From positions 1-9,764 of the forward strand of contig JAKSCP010000311.1 of NCBI GenBank assembly GCA_022360535.1: a stretch of DNA of 9,764 nucleotides, given 5' to 3'. Below the pieces are notes generated by a model. That model was given only the letters and a program-made list of their open reading frames with translations. It was not told the DNA's origin and ran no database searches. The first letter of the stretch is position 1. Each line of letters starts with the position of its first letter. The translations under genes and the position numbers were made by a program. Below, in pieces: positions 1-5,929 of this stretch. This stretch comes from Pseudomonadales bacterium. Lineage in GTDB: Bacteria; Pseudomonadota; Gammaproteobacteria; Pseudomonadales; Pseudohongiellaceae.

Positions 1-514
1 GGTTAAAGTTGATAACACCGGCGATGGCATCCGAACCATACTGTGAGGATGCACCATCACGCAGAACTTCGATGCTGCCAATTGCCACTGTCGGAATAGT
101 GGCAACGTCCGGACCCTGATTACCTGAGCCGGGCTGCAACAGGGCAGAGCGATGGCGGCGTTTGCCATTTACCAGAGTCAGTGTGTATTGAGGTTCCAGG
201 CCACGCAGATTGAATTGCCGAATGAAAGTGGCACCATCAGCGATCGGTGAACGTGGGTTCTGAAAAGACGGTACCAGGGACTGCAGCACGTCACCGGTCT
301 CTACGAAGGATACCGCTTCGATGGTATCTGTACTGAATGTATCGACAGCAACCGGTGCATCTGTCACGGTTCGCGGTCTACCACGCAAACCAGTGACGAC
401 GACCTCCTCGATATCAGCCTCTTGCGCCAGGACAACTGGCGCAGTGCCTGAAATACCAGTGGTGCTGAATATAGCCACTGCGAGCAGGTGTTTGGGATTT
501 CTTTTGAAGTTCAT
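1..514 (-). CDS. TonB-dependent outer-membrane receptor, N-terminal part (partial at window edge)
   Basis: The first 171 codons of a TonB-dependent receptor, an outer-membrane beta-barrel that takes up ligands using energy passed from TonB. I translated this frame by hand; it stays open to the window edge. Residues 1-30 form a signal peptide with basic residues at 4-9, a hydrophobic core and a VLA|Q cleavage site. A TonB-box-like EEVVVTG follows at about 36-42. The plug domain is recognisable from FNLRGLEPQYTLTLVNGKRR (about 101-120), IGSIEVLRDG (145-154) and SQYGSDAIAGVINF (157-170), all hallmarks of the family. The start at 514 is supported by a strong AGGAGAG ribosome site six bases upstream. 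The beta-barrel lies outside the window, so the ligand is unknown. The plug resembles the large receptors annotated in marine and plant-associated proteobacteria. The family call is secure; the substrate is not. Confidence 0.95.
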   Translation of the reverse strand, partial: MNFKRNPKHLLAVAIFSTTGISGTAPVVLAQEADIEEVVVTGLRGRPRTVTDAPVAVDTFSTDTIEAVSFVETGDVLQSLVPSFQNPRSPIADGATFIRQFNLRGLEPQYTLTLVNGKRRHRSALLQPGSGNQGPDVATIPTVAIGSIEVLRDGASSQYGSDAIAGVINFN

Positions 515-613
515 ATATCTCTCCTAAAACTTAATGAAGACTTACGAATTGTGGGTTCGCCTCCAGGTGTTGCAATTCCTGTACCAGAGTGGTGCTTTGG
601 TTTGTGGTGCACA

Positions 614-665
614 CAATTACGTTACAAAAGGCTGAACACGCAGCCTCCAAGACAATTACGAATTG
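614..665. repeat. CAATTACG repeats upstream of the receptor gene
   Basis: The octamer CAATTACG occurs at 614-621 and again at 653-660. The second copy is completed by AATTG into a perfect 5-3-5 inverted repeat (653-665). The ten-base TTACGAATTG shared with that site recurs at 542-551. The placement, 30 to 150 bases upstream of the minus-strand receptor start, suggests operator sites. The match is short and could be chance in AT-rich DNA. Confidence 0.3.
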
Positions 666-712
666 CTTGCTTGAAGACTGTCTCTTAATAATGTTGTAAA
701 GAAGGGCGCAAG

Positions 713-745
713 TTGCACTAAATTGGATCGCTTGCGCTAAAGTGG
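713..745. promoter_or_regulatory. Tandem direct repeat TTGCRCTAAAKTGG, candidate operator
   Basis: Two 14-base copies, TTGCACTAAATTGG (713-726) and TTGCGCTAAAGTGG (732-745), match at 12 of 14 positions with a period of 19 bases. The pair overlaps an inverted repeat GCGCAAG (706-712) / CTTGCGC (731-737). Regularly spaced direct repeats plus a dyad about 200 bases upstream of the receptor start fit a transcription-factor binding region. No regulator can be named. Confidence 0.35.
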
Positions 746-851
746 TGAATCTTCAGAAGGTAGTTTGAAGTAAAACTTTACTAGACTAAGTTTAGAGAAC
801 TAAATTTTTGAATGGTCGGATTATTATGTAACAGTAGTGTTTACATCTCAT

Positions 852-865
852 TGAAAACGCTTATC
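852..865. promoter_or_regulatory. LacI-family-like operator half-palindrome TGAAAACGCTTATC
   Basis: The 14-mer TGAAAACGCTTATC fits 12 of 14 positions of the LacI/CcpA-type consensus TGWNANCGNTNWCA, including the central CG. LacI-family repressors commonly control sugar-specific TonB receptor loci in marine gammaproteobacteria, so the setting between two receptor sequences is suggestive. The right half departs from the consensus at its last two bases. A site this short can occur by chance. Confidence 0.3.
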
Positions 866-1047
866 GGGTCGTAGACGGTGAAGCTTTCAAGGTCTCTGTT
901 CTCAGTTGGGTAGTCTGGACTTCGTAACTATTTGGAGACGAGAGCTTTGTTCAGTGAGTAGGCGGCCAATCTCAATCCAGTTTCAGATTCAGGATGGGGC
1001 AGGGCCAGATTCTAGTTTAGCGCTGCAATCGCGCTGGACAATTGTGA

Positions 1048-1262
1048 TTTTTCCCAGACGTCTATGTCCTCTCCGAATTGTTCGGCCAGTGCAATACTGA
1101 TTTCTACACCTGCGACTGTCTGCAGGTGGTCGCAACGTCTTCGACGAGTATCCTGACGTCGACACCACTAGTGACTTCTGCTGTGGCCGCATCTACCCCT
1201 CGGGTACGGTTTTGCCATGGCAAGGTGGCTATTACTACGCTCGCTTAAGAGCTGACTTCTAG
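1048..1262 (+). pseudogene. Degraded 3' end of a TonB-dependent receptor gene
   Basis: Read in the frame ending with TAG at 1260-1262, the last 50 codons give a typical TonB-receptor C-terminus: LRLSAGGRNVFDEYPD, then CCGRIYPSG, then PWQGGYYYARLRADF and stop. The aromatic-terminated last strand and the N-[VL]-F-D-E-Y-P-D motif are family hallmarks. Upstream this frame hits TGA at 1098. The neighbouring frame instead reads DVYVLSELFGQ...NTDFYT (1057-1110), which resembles the preceding barrel strand. A one-base loss near 1110 would join the two. A further stop at 1045 closes that frame, and no plug, TonB box or signal peptide is found upstream. The intact terminator follows about 30 bases later. 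I read this as a remnant of a deleted or decayed receptor divergent from the one at 514. A sequencing error could explain the frameshift but not the missing body of the gene. Confidence 0.72.
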
Positions 1263-1292
1263 AAACTCAACTTCTTGAAGTCAAACAGGGCT

Positions 1293-1320
1293 AAGGGGTA
1301 GCGCAAGCTACCCCTTTTTT
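1293..1320 (+). terminator. Rho-independent terminator after the receptor remnant
   Basis: A perfect ten-base-pair stem, AAGGGGTAGC (1293-1302) with GCTACCCCTT (1307-1316), is closed by a GCAA tetraloop. The T-run at 1315-1320 overlaps the stem end. The T-tract lies only on the plus-strand side, so it ends rightward transcription, that is, from the decayed receptor locus. It also shields the carboxylase gene at 1415 from read-through. Confidence 0.92.
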
Positions 1321-1333
1321 GTTGCTCGTCGAT

Positions 1334-1353
1334 CAGATCTCACACCCGATCTG
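1334..1353. promoter_or_regulatory. Inverted repeat CAGATC-N8-GATCTG upstream of the carboxylase
   Basis: CAGATC (1334-1339) and GATCTG (1348-1353) form a 20-base dyad between the upstream terminator and the start at 1415. Size and placement suit an operator for a dimeric repressor such as a TetR or GntR family protein. No clear -35/-10 pair was found around it. Assignment is by position only. Confidence 0.3.
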
Positions 1354-1414
1354 CGACTTCCATGCCAGACAAGAATCATGGTAGAAACGTCCCCAGCAAT
1401 CGGGGACCAAATGC

Positions 1415-2974
1415 ATGAGCTGGCAAAAAGAAGTTGATGAGATTCGTAAGCGTGAAGCTCTGGCCAAAGAAATGGGTGGCGAAGAGCGAATTCAGCGCCA
1501 ACACGACAATGGCCGATTAACTGTACGCGAACGAATCGATGCACTCGCTGATGCGGACAGCTTTCATGAAATCGGCGCACTCGCTGGCAAAGCGGAATAC
1601 GATGACAGTGGCGAGCTTAGTGACTTCACCCCTTCCAATTTCGTCTTAGGTACTGCCGATCTTAACGGCCGTCGAGTTGTTATCGGCGGCGATGACTTCA
1701 CTGTACGAGGTGGAGCTGCCGACGCCAAGGTCGGCGACAAATCCGGCTACGGCGAAAAGTACGCGCTGGAAATGCGTGTACCACTGGTTCGGCTGGTGGA
1801 TGGCAGCGGCGGTGGCGGCAGTGTTAAGACACTGGAGATGGTGGGATACTCCTACGTCCCCGCTCTGCATGGCTTTTCGACGACGATGGAACTCATGGGT
1901 CAGGTACCGGTCGTCTGCGCCTGCATGGGCTCGGTGGCTGGACTCGGTGCAGTGCGAGTCACTATTTCTCATTTCTCCCTGATGATCAAAGACACCAGCC
2001 AGCTGTTCGTGGCTGGCCCGCCAGTGGTAGAGCGTGGTTTCGGCAAACCGGTGGAAAAGAATGAACTCGGTGGTTCACAAATTCATGCCCATCAAAGCGG
2101 CGCCGTGGATAACGAGGTCGCAACCGAGCAGGAAGCATTTACTGTCATCAAGCAATTTCTTTCTTATTTGCCACAGAATGTGTGGCAACTGCCACCTGTT
2201 GTGGCTTGCGATGACAATGTGGAGCGTCGTGACGACTCACTGCTCTCTGTGATCCCAAGGGATCGGCGTGAGATGTATGAAATCAGAGACATTATCACCA
2301 GCGTGCTGGATCAGGATTCGTTCTTCGAAATCAATCCCGGTTATGGCAAATCTCTCGCCGTGGGTTTAGGCAGACTGAATGGTCATCCGATTGGGATTAT
2401 CGCTAATGACACACAGCATCACGGAGGTGCGGTGAATGCCTCCGCGTCTGAGAAGATGATGCGCTTTGTGGATCTCTGTGACACCTTCCATCTGCCGGTA
2501 GTAAACCTGGTCGACAACCCAGGTTTCTTGATTGGCACCGAGGCAGAACAGGAAGGCACGGTCCGCCTGGGAAGCCGCGCTTTGATGGCCGTATACCAGT
2601 CCAGCATTCCCTGGGTGTCAGTTATTATCCGCCGTTGCTATGGCGTGGCGGGAGCTGGACACGGCAAAACCGATGGTTTGAATCTGCGTTACGCCTGGCC
2701 CTCAGCCGATTGGGGATCACTACCTATCGAGGGCGGCGTTCAGGCCGCGTACCGGCGAGACATCGAGGCTGCGGAAGATCCGGACGCCCGCCGCAGAGAA
2801 CTGGAAGCTATGCTGGAGCAGTACCGCTCACCCCTGCGCACTGCCGAGGCGTTCGGTATCGAAGAAGTCATTGATCCCAGGGACACACGCCCCCTATTGT
2901 GCGACTGGATTGCGCTTGCTTACGCTATCCTACCTAGTCAGCTAGGCCCGAAAGCGAGAACACCACGACCTTAA
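1415..2974 (+). CDS. Acyl-CoA carboxylase, carboxyltransferase (beta) subunit
   Basis: A 519-residue carboxyltransferase subunit of the biotin-dependent acyl-CoA carboxylase family (propionyl-, methylcrotonyl- or geranyl-CoA carboxylase beta type). It transfers the carboxyl group from carboxybiotin to an acyl-CoA in the cytoplasm. The length is usual for the family. The N-terminal crotonase-like half includes GRLTVRERIDAL (33-44), LVDGSGGGGSVKTLE (127-141) and GSVAGLGAVRVTISHFSLM (172-190). The C-terminal half has IANDTQHHGGAVN (329-341), LVDNPGFLIGTEAEQEG (365-381) and the GVAGAGHG segment (410-417). The glycine-rich DGSGGGG replaces the more usual DSGGARI, which points to a divergent subgroup rather than classical PccB. 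The start is supported by GGGGA eight bases upstream. No biotin-carboxylase/BCCP alpha subunit is in the window, so its partner must be encoded elsewhere. The acyl-CoA substrate cannot be read. The stop lies nine bases from the convergent esterase stop. Confidence 0.93.
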   Translation: MSWQKEVDEIRKREALAKEMGGEERIQRQHDNGRLTVRERIDALADADSFHEIGALAGKAEYDDSGELSDFTPSNFVLGTADLNGRRVVIGGDDFTVRGGAADAKVGDKSGYGEKYALEMRVPLVRLVDGSGGGGSVKTLEMVGYSYVPALHGFSTTMELMGQVPVVCACMGSVAGLGAVRVTISHFSLMIKDTSQLFVAGPPVVERGFGKPVEKNELGGSQIHAHQSGAVDNEVATEQEAFTVIKQFLSYLPQNVWQLPPVVACDDNVERRDDSLLSVIPRDRREMYEIRDIITSVLDQDSFFEINPGYGKSLAVGLGRLNGHPIGIIANDTQHHGGAVNASASEKMMRFVDLCDTFHLPVVNLVDNPGFLIGTEAEQEGTVRLGSRALMAVYQSSIPWVSVIIRRCYGVAGAGHGKTDGLNLRYAWPSADWGSLPIEGGVQAAYRRDIEAAEDPDARRRELEAMLEQYRSPLRTAEAFGIEEVIDPRDTRPLLCDWIALAYAILPSQLGPKARTPRP

Positions 2975-2983
2975 GGCCTTTAA

Positions 2984-4594
2984 CTAGGGGGCTCGTGCAC
3001 TATCAAGTAAATCCATGTACTCCTTGCGGGGGTGCACTCCATTGCGTACTTCAGAACTAAGAATCTGCACAGCGTCTGTACTGGGATCATAAACCGGCCA
3101 GTCTGGCAGGCCGGGACCATTCGGATTGCCAGTAGCAGCAAAATTAAACCAGTAGTTGGCAATGGTTTCCGATAGCGCACGATCTTGATCGTCCCAGCCG
3201 ATCCCAACCACATCCAGGTTATCAAAGACATAGGCTAGCTCACCGGAATGGTAAGCGCCCAGTGTGCGCTGGCCGCCATCATTATTCAGGTCAGGCTGAG
3301 CGGGCACATAAAGTCGAAACACTGGCGCTGGCCTTTCGAAATAGTATACGTGAGCCGACTCGTCGTTTTTGGTGACTGCCCGCGCCCAATCTCTTGCTGT
3401 GCGCAGAAATCCACTGTCTCCGACTATAGTCTTGCGTGCAGACAAAGGGTCGGCAGCAATCAAGTCAGCATAGCTTGCTTTAACCTCATCAGCTCTGTCG
3501 CCAAAAAGGCGAACTAAAACCTGTTCCAATTCTGCTTCACTTATTTCCGGGCTGTTGGCCTGCAAACCAAAGTATTCATCAGCAAGCGCGCCCATCATGA
3601 CGTTAACGCGGTTAAATCGGCCGCTTTCAAACAACGCGTTTGGAGATTCTGGTAATACCCAGCCATCCACTATCGGACCATTCGGGTTACCTTGAGTACT
3701 TACCGTGGAGACGATTTGTTGCGGTGACAGTTCACGCATCTCTGCTGCGGTATCGGGGTTATCGCCACTTATCCCCATACTGCTAATAAAGCGTGCACCC
3801 CGATAATGGCCACCATCATTACCCTCCAAACCTCTTTGCAAGCCCATGCAACCGCCGCTTGGTGATTGGCCAATTACGCCGTGCATCAGGCCTGCTGCCT
3901 GGGGTGAAGCCATCAACAGGCAAACGTCCTCTCCACCGGCTGACTGACCGAAAATCGTCACTCGCTCTGGATCCCCTCCAAATCCCTCGATGTTCTGCTG
4001 AACCCAGCGCAGGGTTTCAATCTGATCCATTAAGCCGTAGTTCCCTGAAGCCTGGTGCTCAGATTCATTAGTCAAAGCCGGATGAGAGAGAAAGCCAAAG
4101 GGTCCAAGGCGGTAATTCGCAGTGACGACTACGGCGCCACGATTTGCCAGGTTAGACCCATCAAAGATCAAGGCACCACCATGCCCGGCGGTATTGCCAC
4201 CACCATGAAACCAGACCATAACCGGAAGGCGTTCGGTAGAATCCTGCGCAGCGGTGAAGACATTCAAATACAAACAATCCTCTGAGCGATTTAAATTGCC
4301 CCTGGCGTAAACACTATTGTTGTCGTTGCGCGCTTGCCAACAGGCAGGACCTGCCCTATCCGCCTGACGTGCACCGGCAAAGGAAATTGGCTCAGCAGGA
4401 GGTTTCCAGCGTAGATCTCGAACTGGAGGAGCTGCGTAGGCGATACCTTTGAACACAGTAACCCCATCAGCGTATTGAGAATCGTGCCCTATATAAGTTC
4501 CTGCCGTGGTATTAACGCGTTCAACGGTGTCCGCCAGGCTGTAGGAAATTCCACATACTGTGAATACAAATACGATCGCTCTGAGTTTAAACAT
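2984..4594 (-). CDS. Exported type B carboxylesterase (alpha/beta hydrolase)
   Basis: A 536-residue serine hydrolase of the type B carboxylesterase/cholinesterase family, which cleaves carboxylic esters. Residues 1-21 form a signal peptide (cleavage near SLA|D), so it acts in the periplasm or outside. Visible motifs in order: VFKGIAYAAPP (47-57), the EDCLYLNV signature (105-112), the oxyanion-hole HGGG (130-133), GNYGLMDQ (184-191) and the nucleophile elbow GQSAGG with Ser218. The acidic residue is probably Glu340 in LADEYFG and the histidine His449 in GAYHSGELAYVF. Cys85 and Cys107 match the family's conserved N-terminal disulfide. The usual elbow is GESAGG; glutamine in second place is a known variation. 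It is the last gene of a likely three-gene minus-strand operon, 87 bases behind the beta-propeller gene. Its GAGAG ribosome site lies in an 11-base tandem repeat. The family includes para-nitrobenzyl, fungal lipase-like and steroid or pesticide esterases, so the substrate is open. Confidence 0.94.
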   Translation of the reverse strand: MFKLRAIVFVFTVCGISYSLADTVERVNTTAGTYIGHDSQYADGVTVFKGIAYAAPPVRDLRWKPPAEPISFAGARQADRAGPACWQARNDNNSVYARGNLNRSEDCLYLNVFTAAQDSTERLPVMVWFHGGGNTAGHGGALIFDGSNLANRGAVVVTANYRLGPFGFLSHPALTNESEHQASGNYGLMDQIETLRWVQQNIEGFGGDPERVTIFGQSAGGEDVCLLMASPQAAGLMHGVIGQSPSGGCMGLQRGLEGNDGGHYRGARFISSMGISGDNPDTAAEMRELSPQQIVSTVSTQGNPNGPIVDGWVLPESPNALFESGRFNRVNVMMGALADEYFGLQANSPEISEAELEQVLVRLFGDRADEVKASYADLIAADPLSARKTIVGDSGFLRTARDWARAVTKNDESAHVYYFERPAPVFRLYVPAQPDLNNDGGQRTLGAYHSGELAYVFDNLDVVGIGWDDQDRALSETIANYWFNFAATGNPNGPGLPDWPVYDPSTDAVQILSSEVRNGVHPRKEYMDLLDSARAP

Positions 4595-4598
4595 TGAT

Positions 4599-4640
4599 AC
4601 TCTCTTTTAGTTTTCTTTTAGCTCTCTTTTAACTTTCTTA
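4599..4640 (-). repeat. Three 11-base tandem units carrying the esterase ribosome site
   Basis: On the minus strand three adjoining 11-mers read TAAAAGAGAGC, TAAAAGAAAAC and TAAAAGAGAGT (4631 down to 4599), preceded by a degraded fourth (4640-4632). The last unit supplies GAGAG at the right distance from the ATG at 4594, so the ribosome site is effectively repeated upstream. The rest of the 4595-4681 gap holds only a six-base-pair hairpin (GCAATG/CATTGC, 4648-4663) without a useful T-run on the minus strand, so read-through from the upstream gene is expected. Confidence 0.65.
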
Positions 4641-4681
4641 TTACTTTGCAATGGGTTCATTGCCAGTGTTTTCCCGGTTCT

Positions 4682-5920
4682 CTAATCGGGCAGCGGCTCC
4701 AGCCTCAACAAAGCACCTTCAGCTTCATCCACCAGAACATAAAGGTAGCCATCTGGCCCTTGTTTCACCGCTGTAATTCGTGACGCTAACTCGCGCAAGA
4801 GACTCTCCCGCCGTATTTCCTCACCACGACTGTTAAATTCAATCCTTTCTAAATGACCCGACCCGGGTATCCTCCCTTCCAGCATGGAACCCACAAAGAG
4901 ATTGCCCTGCCAGTCAGGAAACTTGTCACCACTATAAAAAGTCATACCCGAAGGCGCGATAGAAGGCCACCAGATTATTTCTGGGCTGATAAAGTCAGCC
5001 TGTTGTTGTAATTCACTCACCCAGTCGCCGCGGTATTGCCGGCTGTAAGAAACCAAGGGCCAACCGTAGTTGCCGCCTGCTTGAATGATGTTAACTTCGT
5101 CGCCGCCCTGGGGGCCGTTCTCCGCCGCCCACAGTTCACCAGTCTCCGGATGAAAATCCAGTCCGATCTGATTACGGTGACCGACGCTGTAAACTTCCGG
5201 CAGATACTCACCTGAGTTCACAAAGGGGTTATCCGCGGCAGGCGAACCATCATCGTTAAGTCGTAGCATTTTGCCGTAGTGCACAGCAGGGTCTTGGGCA
5301 TAATCTCCGTAGCCCATATAGACATAGGCACCGCCCACACTCATCATCAGTTGCCCATCCGGGGTGAACATCAATTTCGATGCAGCAATACCTCGATCCA
5401 GACCCTTCGCCGTGAAAATCTCCTCCACATTTACCAGCCGGTCTTCCTGCAAGCGCGCTCGCACCAGAGCCACGGTTTGTTCCGGCTCGTTATCGACGAC
5501 TATCGGTTTGGTGTAAGTAAAGTAAATCAGGTTGTCGTCATCGGGATGCACCACTACCGAAATCAGCCCAGCACGGAAGACTTCCGAATACACGTCCGGC
5601 ACGCCACTTATGTCTGACGGCTGCAAGGCACCACCGCGTAGCAGACGAAGTTTACCGGTGTAGCGTTCGGTAATGATGATGTCTCCATTATCTCGAAAGG
5701 CAAAATCGAATGGATTGGCCAATCCATTTGCCACAGGCACCACCCGCAACTGCGGATACTCAAGGCTTCGCAGCGTAATTGGCTCTACTGGAATTTGCGG
5801 ATCAGGACTGGTGGCCCCCTGTGCTAACGCTGAACTGCTGGCGCCATATAAGCTCATGCTTAACAGCAATGCACTGACAAGTTTGATGGCTTCTCTCATG
5901 TCTTTCGTCATGCCCCTCAT
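4682..5920 (-). CDS. Exported PQQ-dependent sugar dehydrogenase-like beta-propeller
   Basis: A 412-residue protein of the soluble glucose/aldose sugar dehydrogenase family (YliI/Asd-like six-bladed propeller), which normally uses PQQ and calcium to oxidise sugars in the periplasm. A signal peptide ends near ALA|Q (31-34). Family motifs: GLANPFDFAFRDNGDIIITER (66-86), GHRNQIGLDFHPETGELWAAENGP (247-270), GGDEVNI (272-278), GGNYGWPLVSY (282-292), APSGMTFYSGDKFPDW (322-337) and QGPDGYLYVLVDE (387-399). The arginine of GHRN is kept. The segment aligned with the family's HxGGRL motif, which carries the catalytic histidine, reads RGIAASKL (176-183), so that histidine is missing. The glutamine of the GQGGL motif is also replaced (FRAGL, 115-119). 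It may be a non-canonical or inactive member. The start is ambiguous: ATGs at codons 1, 4 and 8 are all possible, and codon 8 gives the most normal signal peptide. It lies nine bases behind the DUF3500 gene, indicating translational coupling. Confidence 0.88.
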   Translation of the reverse strand: MRGMTKDMREAIKLVSALLLSMSLYGASSSALAQGATSPDPQIPVEPITLRSLEYPQLRVVPVANGLANPFDFAFRDNGDIIITERYTGKLRLLRGGALQPSDISGVPDVYSEVFRAGLISVVVHPDDDNLIYFTYTKPIVVDNEPEQTVALVRARLQEDRLVNVEEIFTAKGLDRGIAASKLMFTPDGQLMMSVGGAYVYMGYGDYAQDPAVHYGKMLRLNDDGSPAADNPFVNSGEYLPEVYSVGHRNQIGLDFHPETGELWAAENGPQGGDEVNIIQAGGNYGWPLVSYSRQYRGDWVSELQQQADFISPEIIWWPSIAPSGMTFYSGDKFPDWQGNLFVGSMLEGRIPGSGHLERIEFNSRGEEIRRESLLRELASRITAVKQGPDGYLYVLVDEAEGALLRLEPLPD

Positions 5921-5929
5921 CGGAAAAAC

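Larger units (their letters stand above)
515..1047. other. Long non-coding stretch upstream of the receptor, repeat-rich
   Basis: About 530 bases with no convincing gene. Short open frames exist but lack ribosome sites and recognisable protein sequence. Between the receptor start and about 870 the DNA is AT-rich and holds several small symmetrical elements: CAATT-ACG-AATTG at 653-665, AGTAAA-AC-TTTACT at 769-782, and TTTAG-AGAA-CTAAA at 791-804. It also holds the repeats annotated separately. The stretch probably contains the minus-strand receptor promoter. A weak candidate is TTGCAA with ACAATT 17 bases on, reading leftwards near 550-575, but I would not rely on it. The right part, from about 870, may be decayed coding sequence of the second receptor, but I could not align it. 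Confidence 0.6.

Noticed and set aside
321..688. Plus-strand open frames opposite the receptor gene and its leader
   Set aside because: They lie antisense to a clear signal peptide and plug domain or in repeat-rich leader DNA, and show no recognisable protein features.
906..1192. Open frames on both strands (906-1100 plus, 989-1192 minus) as possible small genes
   Set aside because: No ribosome sites, unnatural-looking composition and stops at both ends. The plus-strand part overlaps the receptor remnant, which explains the sequence better.
1646..1982. Open frames of about 100 codons in other frames inside the carboxylase gene
   Set aside because: They overlap highly conserved carboxyltransferase motifs and are shadows of that coding sequence.
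4648..4663. GCAATG/CATTGC hairpin as a terminator between the propeller and esterase genes
   Set aside because: Six pairs only, and followed on the minus strand by A-rich rather than T-rich sequence, so it would not terminate the operon.
5279..5617. A 112-codon plus-strand frame opposite the propeller gene
   Set aside because: Histidine- and glutamine-rich shadow of a confident coding region, with no ribosome site.
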